A stretch of DNA of 64,000 bases from an uncultured Thermoguttaceae bacterium (GTDB taxonomy: Bacteria > Planctomycetota > Planctomycetia > Pirellulales > Thermoguttaceae). The notes beneath the pieces were generated by a model. That model worked only from the letters and a program-made list of their open reading frames with translations, did no database searches and had not been told where the DNA came from. The translations under genes were made by a program, and so were the position numbers. This document shows, in pieces, positions 1 to 9,400 of this stretch. Position 1 is the stretch's first letter, and each line of letters starts with the position of its first letter. The DNA is taken from contig CALFBP010000018.1 of the NCBI GenBank assembly GCA_937951625.1, forward strand, positions 115,810 through 179,809, written 5' to 3'.

Positions 1-2
1 GT

Positions 3-71
3 TTGGCGGCCTTGGTGCTGGCAATCCTCGGTTGGCGCGGCGGCAACCGGGAACGGGCGGTTAGCTTGTGA
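3..71 (+). CDS. C-terminal end of a gene entering from the left, possibly a membrane protein
   Basis: The reading frame is open from the window edge to TGA at 69-71. Its last residues form a hydrophobic stretch (LVLAILGW) followed by a basic tail (RGGNRER), as at the cytoplasmic end of a membrane helix. Only about 22 residues are visible, so the family cannot be named and chance openness cannot be excluded. It converges on the sulfatase-fold gene that ends at 202. Confidence 0.3.
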   Translation: MAALVLAILGWRGGNRERAVSL

Positions 72-201
72 CTATCGAGCAGTCGCTCAGCGGTCAACCC
101 CGGGCCGCCGGCCTTGGACGCGATCCCCTCTCTGCCCGACGCTGCTTTTGTACCGCCACGGACATTCAGCCTGGAAGCGCCTACGTGCGACGCAATCTTT
201 G

Positions 202-1425
202 CTACTCCACGCCGACCAACAGCCGGGGATCGAGCGCCGCTAAGGCCTCCGATCCGTCGGACTTCATCGCTTGATCGTATGCCGACAACGCGGCGGACAT
301 CGCCTCGACAATTTCTGGACACCGATCGGCCACGTCGTTGGCGCACCAGCAATCGTCGGGACGAAGAAAGAGTTCCAAGCGCGATCCTTGGCGAAAATAC
401 CAGGCAGGAGTGACCATGGCCCGTTCTTGGTTTTCGCTCCTGATCCCCACGCACTGCCGCCCACTCTCGCTGTCCTCCTCTGCCAGCCGCAGCAAGTCGG
501 TCAAGCCAAAAGAGAGATCGGGGGGAACTCCATGCCAATGGCCTAGGGTGGCGGCGAGGTCCGACGGCTGAACGAGGGCGTCGCTACGGTCCATGGCATC
601 CTTCTGTGAGGGACTGCGATGAATGAGAGGGACACGGGCCAGTTCACTATAAAGGGCGTGATCACAAGGACCGACGCGGAGGTGCTCGCCCAGCGGAAAC
701 CCCCGGGCCGAGGTCACGATGAAAAGCGTGCGTCCCCCTTTTTCGCTCTCGGCGAGCCAATCCAGCATCACGTCCAAACAGGCATCGAGCACAGCGACCT
801 GGGCCGCGTAGACCTGCGTGAACTCAAGGACCACGTCGGGATCGTAATCCCGCGGGAGCATGGTCTCCGGGGGGACCACACGCTCGGACGGCTCCGGGTC
901 GCCCTCATCCCAGACCGCTTGACGAAAATCCCGTGGGGCATCCCAGGCCCTCCCCAAGCTTCCCACGTGGCACCACAGCAGAAAAGGCTCTGGCACGGAG
1001 TCGAGCAGTTCCATCGCCTGGGAGAAATAGCGGCCGAGGAGCGTTTGTTCCAAGGAATCGGCGGGCCGGGTCGGCAATGGCAGGCGGAGATTGACGACCT
1101 CGCTGAAAGCGGCGGCCAAGGGGTGTTGCGCAACCTCGCGATCGTCGGTCAAGAGCACGGAGTGTGCGCCGCGCTCGACGATCCGCGAAATAAGACTTGG
1201 CTGGCCCTCGATCGGGGCTTGTGGCCGCATCGCGTGACGCCCCGTCCAACAGGCCGTGCAAAAGTCATGCACATGAGGACTCTCGATGAACGCCCCGTCC
1301 CAGACGAATCCCTGTGCGGCCAACCGGTCGAAGGCCGGGGTAGGCAGCCACGTGTTGCCGTATGGCCCGAGGTAACCCCAATGGAGCCGATCCACGACGA
1401 GACAGAGACTATTCATAGTTGTCAC
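202..1425 (-). CDS. Sulfatase-fold protein lacking the catalytic motif
   Basis: This is a 407-residue protein of the alkaline phosphatase/sulfatase superfamily. The N-terminal framework is recognisable (LGPYGNTW, TPAFDRLAAQG, then TGRHA at 61-65), and a late segment SELARVPLIHR matches the usual RVPLI strand. In active sulfatases a CxPSR formylglycine motif lies nine residues before TGR. Here the aligned residues are V52, H53, D54, F55 and C56, so nucleophile, Pro, Ser and Arg are all absent. The usual N-terminal metal-binding Asp pair is also reduced to D12-R13. No signal peptide is obvious. It is probably not an active sulfatase. It may be a binding or regulatory relative, or a phosphodiesterase using other residues. 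It lies 196 bases downstream of the sigma/anti-sigma pair on the same strand. The start could also be the internal Met at residue 4. Confidence 0.75.
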   Translation of the reverse strand: MTTMNSLCLVVDRLHWGYLGPYGNTWLPTPAFDRLAAQGFVWDGAFIESPHVHDFCTACWTGRHAMRPQAPIEGQPSLISRIVERGAHSVLLTDDREVAQHPLAAAFSEVVNLRLPLPTRPADSLEQTLLGRYFSQAMELLDSVPEPFLLWCHVGSLGRAWDAPRDFRQAVWDEGDPEPSERVVPPETMLPRDYDPDVVLEFTQVYAAQVAVLDACLDVMLDWLAESEKGGRTLFIVTSARGFPLGEHLRVGPCDHALYSELARVPLIHRSPSQKDAMDRSDALVQPSDLAATLGHWHGVPPDLSFGLTDLLRLAEEDSESGRQCVGIRSENQERAMVTPAWYFRQGSRLELFLRPDDCWCANDVADRCPEIVEAMSAALSAYDQAMKSDGSEALAALDPRLLVGVE

Positions 1426-1621
1426 TTTTTAGCTCGGAGTAAGGCGGTTCGCCGCGAACGTTTTTTCCGCGGGCGAAGACTGCCGTCGCCGAGGGCTAGG
1501 TGTTTGTGCGGGCGTTGGAATCGTTCCCGCGATCGGTTCCTCAAGGGCCTGGTTGATTGGTCGGTCGGCCGCATGAGTATGTTGCCGACGGTGGAGGGAA
1601 AAGCCTCTCGGCCATGCCATT

Positions 1622-3793
1622 TCATTTTTGGCGGTCAGCACCCATTTGCCGCGCAAGGCGGACCAGTTCCAGGAACTCGGCCCGTTGTGGGTCGCTGCCT
1701 CGCGCTGCCTCGGCGATTCGCTCTACGTCGTCCCACGTGATGTTGCCGCGATGCGGCGAGCAACGGAGGATCTGGCCAAAGGCGGCCACCGCCGCCGAGA
1801 AGCGGAAGTCGGGCGAAGCGGCCTCGAACGATTGGCCTCGATCGATGCCCGGGACTTCCAGCCAACGCGGTTTTTCGCCTCGCGGCTGGAAGCGCAGACG
1901 CACTGTCAGCAGGGTGGTGGCGGGATCGAATACCACGAGATCGCGATCCGACCCGCGCTGGGCCCTGCCGGGACGAGCCTCAACCCGCGGGGTCTGACCC
2001 CTCGAAGTTTGGGAAACGGGAACGACCTCGTACAGCGCCACGACGGTCTGACCTGGCAAAAAGCTCGCACCCCCGATCAGGTCAACGTCCGCCAAATCAT
2101 TACGCAAAGGCGGCGAATCGTAACCGATCAAGCGATAGGCGGCCGCCACTTGAGGGTTGAATTGGACCTGCACGCGCACGTCGTTGGCGATGGGGAGCGA
2201 TCGATCAAGGGGCCGGGCCGGCGGAGTGTTATCTGGCTCTAAAACGGGTTGGCTGGAAATGGCGATGCGGACCAAGCGGTGCTCTCCGGCCCAGGGACAT
2301 TCTGCCGATTCGACCCGAATGGCAAACCAATTGCCGGGATTCGGCAATGGGTCGTCGTACGCGAAGTCGTTGATCAATTCCTCGATCTGCACCTGATCCG
2401 GCCGCGGCAGTTGATTGTTTAGCAAACAGCGCCGGACGTGAGCAAACGCGCCGCGATCGACCGCCAAGGAAAACGCCGAATAGGGGAACTTCGCGGTAGG
2501 TAGGAAGTCGTTTTCGACCGGAACCAAAGTCTCGGGCGGGGGATTGTCTGGCGATGTGGCCTCGGCCTGGGGCTCCTTATGTTTTGTTCTCGCCTTAGTC
2601 CGATCCGGACGCGGCTGTCCGTCATGCGATTCGACGTCTCTGGCCGGGCGCATTCCGGGCGGTAGCGCCAAGTGGGATTGGCTGGGCAGCGATTTCGCCA
2701 GCGTGCCGTTTGGCATTGCACGGATTTCGGACGCAGACGTGTCTTCTCGCGAGGTAGCCGCAGCCCTCTCCCCAGGCTGAGCACTCAAAGCGCCCGCGTC
2801 GCGTCTCTCTTTCGGTTTTGCCGTGGGAGGCAAAGCGGTCAGGTCCGGCGGCGGCGTCGACATATAGACTTCGAGGAAACCGGGTTTCGCCGCAGCGACA
2901 TGCCTTGTGCCGCGCGACGCAGCTTGGCCCAAGACGCTTGGCGGTGGATGCAACCTCTCTGCCTTAATCGGAGAGCGTGGCGCCGAGGCGGCCTTGGATT
3001 GCGGTAGCTCGGCATCGGTTGCGATCTGTGACTCCGACCGCGGCGGTTCCTTCGACGGCTCGGCAACGGTTCGTGGCGGGGGATTTTGTGGGGCGTTTTG
3101 CGAGCTGGTCGCTGCGACTTCAGCCGAGGCAGAAGACGCGGAATCACTCGCGGAGGCCGGCGTCGCTGGCGCTGCTTGAGCCTCGGGCACTGACCGGGCC
3201 GGTTGCGGCGTAAGCTCTGCAACCGAGGAGGCCATCGGCCCGCTGAGAGTCTCGGACGTCGATTTCGGGAACGATGCCAAATCCCGGTCTGCGACAGGCC
3301 CGGGGACAGGCGGGGCAAGTCCGCCACCGGCCAATTGCTCCGTCATCCGCTGGCCACGGCCCCAAAACAGGCTGGTCGCGGCGGCCAACAGGCAGGCGGC
3401 AGCCGCTACCGCGGCCCAGCTTCGCCAATCGCGTCGACGTGTCGGGCGTTTCACTTCGATTCGGTCAGGGACCTGGCCCAGGCTCACGGCTAGAAGGCTC
3501 GGGGCTTGTTGCAAGTGCCGGGCGATCGCCTCGCGGAGCGATGGCGATGGCGGTATGACCATCGCGCGATTGGCCGAGCGGAGTCGATCGGCCCAGCTTT
3601 GAATCTCAACGACCTCCCTGCGCGCGGTAGGCGACGTTGCCAATTCGGCCTCGATGCGGGCCTTTTCCACGCCCTCGAGCTGGCCCAAGGCATAGGCCGT
3701 GAGTTGGGCCTGAAGGACCTCGTCCGCCGGCAGTCGGTCGAGATCTTCATCCGCCGGAAAAGGTCTTTGCGAAGCGTGATGATCGTCGTTCAT
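1622..3793 (-). CDS. Membrane anti-sigma-like protein fused to YfbK-type domains without a vWA domain
   Basis: The ATG start overlaps the sigma factor stop as ATGA (3790-3793), which implies translational coupling. The open frame extends further upstream, but that part only shadows the sigma gene. The 723-residue product has a helical N-terminal region (about 1-100) ending in SWADRLRS, like planctomycete anti-sigma factors. A transmembrane segment follows at about 125-144, then a long Pro/Ala/Ser-rich linker to about 425. From about 426 it matches the N-terminal domain of YfbK-type proteins (FSLAVDRGAFAHVRRCLLN, IEELINDFAYD, ECPWAGEHRLVRI). At about 533-720 it matches the C-terminal domain of the same family (QVQFNPQVAAAYRLIGY, TVVALYEVVP, FRFSAAVAAFGQILR). 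The roughly 180-residue von Willebrand A domain that normally lies between the two is missing and replaced by about 20 residues. The likely role is membrane-bound control of the adjacent ECF sigma factor, with the extracytoplasmic part as sensor or ligand binder. Confidence 0.75.
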   Translation of the reverse strand: MNDDHHASQRPFPADEDLDRLPADEVLQAQLTAYALGQLEGVEKARIEAELATSPTARREVVEIQSWADRLRSANRAMVIPPSPSLREAIARHLQQAPSLLAVSLGQVPDRIEVKRPTRRRDWRSWAAVAAAACLLAAATSLFWGRGQRMTEQLAGGGLAPPVPGPVADRDLASFPKSTSETLSGPMASSVAELTPQPARSVPEAQAAPATPASASDSASSASAEVAATSSQNAPQNPPPRTVAEPSKEPPRSESQIATDAELPQSKAASAPRSPIKAERLHPPPSVLGQAASRGTRHVAAAKPGFLEVYMSTPPPDLTALPPTAKPKERRDAGALSAQPGERAAATSREDTSASEIRAMPNGTLAKSLPSQSHLALPPGMRPARDVESHDGQPRPDRTKARTKHKEPQAEATSPDNPPPETLVPVENDFLPTAKFPYSAFSLAVDRGAFAHVRRCLLNNQLPRPDQVQIEELINDFAYDDPLPNPGNWFAIRVESAECPWAGEHRLVRIAISSQPVLEPDNTPPARPLDRSLPIANDVRVQVQFNPQVAAAYRLIGYDSPPLRNDLADVDLIGGASFLPGQTVVALYEVVPVSQTSRGQTPRVEARPGRAQRGSDRDLVVFDPATTLLTVRLRFQPRGEKPRWLEVPGIDRGQSFEAASPDFRFSAAVAAFGQILRCSPHRGNITWDDVERIAEAARGSDPQRAEFLELVRLARQMGADRQK

Positions 3794-4374
3794 GATGGGA
3801 CCTCGCTGGCGATTTGCGGCTTGGTTCCCGATTCCGCCCGTGTTTGCTTCGCTGGCCAGCACCGCGACGCCGCGTTTTCCCTCAGGCGTTTGATCGCCCG
3901 ATGCATCAGCACTCGAACGTTTCCTTCGGATGTTTCCAGGATGGAGGCGATTTGGCGGTAGGAGAATCCTTCGACCCACAACGAAATGGCCTCGCGTTGA
4001 CCCTGCGGTAGATCGTTCATGAGGCGGCCGAGTTGCTGGACCATGTCGCGTTGTTCGGCGGCTGCGGCGGGGTCGGGCTCGTGGCTGGGGCATTGGGAAA
4101 GCTCCAGATCGCCGGCGTCCGAAGACCGCCTGCGCTGCCGCAGCCAGTCGATCGCCTTATTTCGGCATACCGCAAAAAGCCATTGGGCCATCCGACCCTC
4201 CAAATCCTCGGACACCTGGTCACACAAACGGAGAAAGACATGCTGCACGATGTCGCGTGCCGCGTGTTCATCTCCCACCAATCGGCAGGCAAAGCGGACC
4301 AGCGGGGCCTCGTAGCGCTCTACCGCCTCGAGCACCCACTCCCGGCGCTGTTCCGGACCAGCGTGCGCGGACAT
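3790..4374 (-). CDS. ECF-family RNA polymerase sigma factor
   Basis: This 194-residue sigma-70 family protein carries region 2 (LVRFACRLVGDEHAARDIVQ and MAQWLFAVCRNKAIDWLR) and region 4 (LPQGQREAISLWVEGFSY, then the helix-turn-helix IASILETSEGNVRVLMHRAI). The frame continues to a TTG at 4404. The ATG at 4374 is preferred because GGGGGAAGAGGG sits immediately upstream. The gene heads a minus-strand operon and its stop overlaps the anti-sigma-like start. Such pairs usually respond to envelope signals and often autoregulate; no promoter motif could be identified here. The target genes are unknown. Confidence 0.9.
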   Translation of the reverse strand: MSAHAGPEQRREWVLEAVERYEAPLVRFACRLVGDEHAARDIVQHVFLRLCDQVSEDLEGRMAQWLFAVCRNKAIDWLRQRRRSSDAGDLELSQCPSHEPDPAAAAEQRDMVQQLGRLMNDLPQGQREAISLWVEGFSYRQIASILETSEGNVRVLMHRAIKRLRENAASRCWPAKQTRAESGTKPQIASEVPS

Positions 4375-4725
4375 CCCTCTTCCCCCGGGGTGAGGTGCGT
4401 CCAAGAAGAATTACGTTTGAACGAACACGACGTTACACCAGACGGCTCGATGCCGATTCATTCGCCGAATACGCCTCCAGTTTAACTTAATTTTGCTGAC
4501 CGATGCCAGTCTGCGGGGCTTGGCTAGGCCCGTTCTGTTTCTGCTGTTTGTAGGGCCAACATTTCAAGATCGAGGGGGGTAAAACCCCAGAAAATATGAC
4601 CTGTCTCGGATGGATTTTCGTTATTCAAAGGAATTTGATTTCTCTGGCAACCATGGCATAGGCTGCAAAGGGATTTTCCGATACAATGGGTAGGGTGATC
4701 TCTCTGTGCTGCCGGGGGGTGCGTC
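4375..4725. other. Divergent intergenic region between the sigma factor and BON genes
   Basis: About 350 bases with no convincing gene. It should contain outward promoters for both flanking genes. A TACAAT hexamer at 4682-4687 could be the -10 element for the BON gene, but no good -35 element sits at the right distance. Nothing else was recognised. Confidence 0.4.
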
Positions 4726-5571
4726 ATGTGGATATCGTGTCGATCCATCGTGGTTTTCGTAGCCCTGGTGGTCACGTCGGGTACGGCCTGGGCCCAGTTT
4801 GGCGGACTTTCCAGTTCGTCGGGAATGTTTGGTTCGCGGACGATGGGGCAGGCGATGGGTGGGGCAGCCCGAACTTTCGGCGGAACCAGCCGAAACAGCG
4901 GGATCGGGATCGGAACCGGTCTGGGCTTGGGTACGGGATTGGGTTCCGGCATGGGCATGGGGCTGGGGTCCAGTTCTTTCGGCAATACCCGGTTCCGCTT
5001 CGCTACCCGCCGTCAGGGCGACTTTGTCGGGGCCGATTCAGGAGACATCAACCCTTCCATTCTCGGCGGACTGACGGGGACGACCGGCGGCGCCAGCGCT
5101 TCGGGCGGAACTGCTTACGGCACGGCCGGGTCCACAGCAGTCGGCACGTATGCGGGTAGTGCGCGGCAGGGTGCGGGGACTTATAGAAACTACGGACGCA
5201 GGTCCGCTCGAGGCAGTTACGGCGCTGAGACTTCGCAAGGCATGGCCGTGGGCCTGGATATGAATTTCGAAGTCGAGTCGTTGCCCGACGACAAGCTCAG
5301 CGCCGCGGCAACGAAGTCTCTGGCCCAGGCGATGCGACTTGCCCCGGGGGCCCCGGTGGAGGTAACGGTTCAAGCGGGGACGGCGGTGCTGCGGGGCGTG
5401 GTGGCGACGCCCCATGATCGCGCGTTAGCGGAGCAATTGGTACTCCTGGAACCCGGGATCGTCCGGGTGACCAATGAACTCCAGGTGGCCCCGCATGGCG
5501 CGACGCTGGGGAAGGCACGGATGCCGGGGAACTCGCGTTCGGAGGACTTGCCAACGTCCCCGAGGCAGTAG
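4726..5571 (+). CDS. Exported BON-domain protein with Gly/Ser-rich region
   Basis: This 281-residue protein begins with a clear Sec signal peptide (about 1-23, ending TAWA before Gln). A long Gly/Ser-rich low-complexity region follows, including repeated Gly-Leu/Gly-Met/Gly-Ile dipeptides at about 57-80. A BON domain lies at about 187-253 (LPDDKLSAAATKSLAQAM, VEVTVQAGTAVLRGVV, GIVRVTNELQV). BON domains are small periplasmic modules that bind phospholipid or associate with outer-membrane proteins. The ATG has a GGGGGG Shine-Dalgarno-like run about 6 bases upstream. The gene converges on and overlaps the lipoprotein gene by 275 bases at their 3' ends. It lies next to a secretin locus, so a role in the outer membrane or periplasm is plausible but inferred. 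Confidence 0.8.
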   Translation: MWISCRSIVVFVALVVTSGTAWAQFGGLSSSSGMFGSRTMGQAMGGAARTFGGTSRNSGIGIGTGLGLGTGLGSGMGMGLGSSSFGNTRFRFATRRQGDFVGADSGDINPSILGGLTGTTGGASASGGTAYGTAGSTAVGTYAGSARQGAGTYRNYGRRSARGSYGAETSQGMAVGLDMNFEVESLPDDKLSAAATKSLAQAMRLAPGAPVEVTVQAGTAVLRGVVATPHDRALAEQLVLLEPGIVRVTNELQVAPHGATLGKARMPGNSRSEDLPTSPRQ

Positions 5572-6331
5572 CGCTCGGTTCGGGACTGAAGGCCACGGCC
5601 GCTGGGGGACCCCCAGAATTGGGCGAGGATGCTGCCCTCCGCTGCTGAAGCCTGCGGAACATGTCGTCGGGAAGCTGGATGGTGGTGCTTCGCAGAGTGT
5701 TTTCGACATTCGGGGCAGAGGGCTGTCCACGGGCTGAGTTCGAGGCCGCGTCGTAAGAGGCCTGCCGCACCATCGGGTCACTGGTATTGATCCGTGCGCT
5801 GTGGCGTTCTTGGGGCGTTGGGTCTGGCGTGGTTCCATTAAGCACCAGTCGGGTCATTTCCCCCACGACGATCTGACCCGAACGCGGCGCGAATCGCACG
5901 ATCAGGCTGATGTCTTTTCGCGGTCCCCCGGCTTCGTCCCAGGGTATCCAAATCGCGTAGGCCGGTCCCACCTTGACTGGATCGTAGCGTGCGGCGAGCT
6001 GTTCGGGGGTGAAGACATACTTTCGATCAGGCCGGGTATTGGCCTCTGTCCGTCCGGTTTCATCGAAGGCATAGACCGAGAGCGTGCCGTCGACTTTGAT
6101 CGGCTTGGTGCCCGAGGCGTCGTAAAAAAGGATCCGCCCGGCGTAGCCACGGATCGGCGGTCCGCCAACCTGGTGGACCACCCCCTCGCTCCAGATGGCC
6201 ACAATGCTGGACGGCTGTTGAGGCTTTTCGTTTGCGCCAGGCCAAAGCGATGGGGCCTTCGATAGATCGAGCGTGGAGCAACCAACGATTGCGGTTACGA
6301 ACATGAAAACGACAGCGTGAGCGGGTTTCAT
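5297..6331 (-). CDS. Putative lipoprotein of unknown function next to the secretin
   Basis: The Met at 6331 gives a short signal peptide ending in a lipobox (AIVGC, Cys18), so a lipid-anchored protein of 344 residues is predicted. The frame also contains a Met at 6418 whose ATG overlaps the secretin TAA (TAATG). That start would allow coupling but gives an unusually long N-region. Residues up to about 160 look like a folded domain (VVHQVGGPPIRGYAGRILFY, AYAIWIPWDEAGG), and the rest becomes rich in Pro, Ser and Ala. The last 90 or so residues are encoded antisense to the BON domain of the facing gene and may have no function of their own. Its position just after the secretin suggests a pilotin-like or complex-associated lipoprotein, but no homology was recognised. 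Confidence 0.6.
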   Translation of the reverse strand: MKPAHAVVFMFVTAIVGCSTLDLSKAPSLWPGANEKPQQPSSIVAIWSEGVVHQVGGPPIRGYAGRILFYDASGTKPIKVDGTLSVYAFDETGRTEANTRPDRKYVFTPEQLAARYDPVKVGPAYAIWIPWDEAGGPRKDISLIVRFAPRSGQIVVGEMTRLVLNGTTPDPTPQERHSARINTSDPMVRQASYDAASNSARGQPSAPNVENTLRSTTIQLPDDMFRRLQQRRAASSPNSGGPPAAVAFSPEPSATASGTLASPPNASSPASVPSPASRHAGPPGVHWSPGRSRVPGVPIAPLTRDHGASPPRPAAPPSPLEPLPPPGPPGQVASPGPETSLPRR

Positions 6332-6417
6332 GGCTGATCGCCGAAGATGGGTTTTCTCGCGGCTCGGAGGACTTCCCTGGATCATGAAGCGACCGCTTTC
6401 GCGAATGAGGTTTGTCA

Positions 6418-9400
6418 TTACCCAGCCGGTTTTGGCGGTGGAGTCCGCTTGGGCGGCGCGGTGGGCGGAGTCGCTCGGGAGGATTCCGGTGAGGGGGGTG
6501 GCACGGGCTCGGGCGGGTGGGGGGCATCGGGGAGCATTCGCGGATCGCCGTCAGGATAGATCGTTTCGACTTGGCTGTCGGGCCACTCGTCGTTCCGCCC
6601 GCGCAGGCCCCCGTCGCCGGTCATCTCGATCACGTCGGCCAGGCACCAGTGCATCCGGGCGGCCTCCATCCGCTTGACCGCTTCCGCGTCCTCGTTGCTC
6701 CGCACGATGTGGGGCGTCATGATAATCAGCAGTTCGCGGCGCTCTGCCACTTTGGCGTCGTAGCGGAACAGGTGGCCAAGGACGGGAATGTCGCCCAACA
6801 GCGGAACCTGGCGGCGGGTCTCGGTAATCTGCTTGCTCAGCAAACCGCCCAGCACCACCGTCTGCCCGTCCGTCGCGCTGACCGTGGTTTGGGCAAGTTG
6901 TTGATTGATCCGCGGCGAGCGAATGATCTGGCCCGAGGCCGACACCGAAATCGGAATGCCCTCCGACTCGGGCCCCACGTCCGAGCGCTGGGCATCGATC
7001 TCCATGACCACGATTCCATCGGGACTGATCCGCGGTGTGACGCCGAGGATGATGCCCGTGTTGATGTAGTCCACGTTGTTCGTCTGGCCGAACTGCGTCA
7101 GGGTCACGCCGCGAATTTGCGGCACCGATTGGCCGACATTGATGTAAGCCGTCTGATTGTCGAGCGTCTGGATCTGCGGCCGGGCGAGGATGTCGATCCG
7201 CTGACGCGTTTTCAAGGCGCGGATCAAGACGCTGACGCTCTCGCTGGAGGCCGATAACACCAGCCCACCAAACCCAGCCTGCGTAGTCCTCCCTAGGCCG
7301 AAGTTCGACAGGCTTTGGCCGCCGACGAAGCGGGCGTTCTGCAAGGCCTGGGCGGTGTTGTCGTTGCCCTGAGTGGCGGAGTTGAAGAGGAACCCCGGAT
7401 TGGGCGGCGCCCCACGCTGGAACAGCAGCCCGTCTTGAAGCCCTAGTTCCACGCCGAACTCGTCGTTGTCCGCAAGGTCCACCTCGGCGATGAGGACTTG
7501 GATCAAGACCATGGGCGGGCGTTTGTCCAGTTCCTCGACGAGCCGTTTGATTTCCTCGAAGTAGCGCGGCGTGGCGGCCACGATCAGCGCGTTGCTCACC
7601 GGCTCGGCCACGACCACGACTTGGCGCTCGATCTGCTCGAAGGGGCTCAAGAGCGCCCCGCCCGTGGTCTGGATGTTCAAGGCCTGCAATTCGCTGCGGA
7701 GGAAATTGTTGATCGCGGTGGCTACGTCGTTGGCCGGGGCATTTTTCAGGCGATAGACGGTGCTGATGCGTTCCTTCACGTCGCCCGAGTCGAGCCGCAA
7801 GAGCATCGCCTCGACCACGAGCAAGTCGCTTTCCGTTCCGGAGGCGAGAATCGTGTTGGTTCGCGGATCGGCGGCGAAGCGCAAGGGGACGAGAGAACTT
7901 TCGCCCTGGCCGGCCGCGGTTTGAATAGCGGGCGCGCCGCCCAATGCGCCCATGGCCCCGAATCCCGCCGTTCCCGTCGTGGTGGTCCCGAAAAAGTCAT
8001 TCAGCATCTGGACCAAGGTCGTGGCATCACCGTTGACAATCGTGAAGACCTTGACCAAGGCGCGAACGGCCGGCGGCTGGTCGAGTTGCTTGATGAGGGC
8101 CTCGATGAGCGGCATGCTCTTGGCGGGGGCGGCCACGATGAGTGTGTTCGCCCGCGAATCGTAGGTGATCCGCACATCGGCGAGAATGCCCGAGCTGATC
8201 AGGCGGCGTTTGCCCTCGGCGTCGACGGTGACGAACTGCAACATGCTGGACCGCAGGCCGGTCATGCCCACCTGCGCCGCGCCAGCCGTCACTCCCGGTG
8301 CCGCGGCGGCCTGGCCGGTTCGCACGCCCAATCGTCCCGCGCCCGCGGCCTGGCTTTGAATGGCGTCGTTGAGGGTTTGGGCCAAATCCGCGGCCAAGGT
8401 ATGCGTGAGCTTGAAAACCTGGACCTCGCTGACGGCCGCGATTTCGTCCGTGTCGATGCGGGAGATCATGGCCGCGACTTCGGCCAGGTCGCGAGGGCTG
8501 CCGTGGACGATCAGCGAATTGGAACGGATGTCGGAAGTCACGCGGACAACAGGCGCCAAGCCGGTGGGATCGGCATAGTGCTCTTCGATCATCGACTGCA
8601 CTGTGGCCGCGGCGGCGTGTTGAAGGCGAAAGACCTGGAATTGGGCGTCTGGCTTGACCGGTACATCGAGAAGCTGGGTTAGCGACCGCGCACGCTCGAC
8701 GTTCTCCTTCCGGCCCACCAGCAGCAGCGCGTTCGGTCGGACCAAGGCGATGATCGTTACCGGACCTTGCCGCGGGGCGTAGACTTGGTTGTAGATTTGC
8801 GTGACCAACGTGGACACGGCCGAGCAATCGACCTGGTAGACCGGACAGACTTCAATGGCTGGTTCGGTCTCGACGCTCAGCTTCTCGATCTGTTGGATGA
8901 TGTCCACGACCTGTTTCACGTCGCGGGCGTTGCCGCGAATGACCAACACGTCGAGCCCCTCGAGCATCTCGATCTGCACTGGACCGACCAGTCCACCCTC
9001 CTCCGGTCCAGCCGCGGCGTTTGGTGTGGGGTCTGCCAATCCAGCGGCAGGCGGGGCGGCGTTTGGCGCGGCAGCGGCCGGGGCTTGCGTCTCGGCGACG
9101 ACCCGCACGGGCGTACGTTTGCCCGGCCGGAGTATCTGGGCGGCCAGCGGCGTTTTTTTGGGATCGAGGTCTGTCTCACCTCGGGCTTGAGACGCCGTCG
9201 GACCGGAGCCTTGGTTGGAAACGCGGATCGCTTCCACCGTCCGTCTTGCGTCCTCGGCACGCGTGGATTGAAGGGGTACGAGCCGGGTGGTCTCAGCGCC
9301 GGTTTGCCGCGCGTGGTCCAGGACGCGAATCAGCGTCGGGAAGGCCTGCGCGGCTGTGCCCGAGGCCCGATACTGGATTCGGCCCGCCTCCCGATCCACG

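Noticed and set aside
7498..8682. 394-residue plus-strand frame inside the secretin gene
   Set aside because: Antisense composition (His, Arg, Gly, Asp) and no recognisable fold; the secretin reads cleanly on the other strand.
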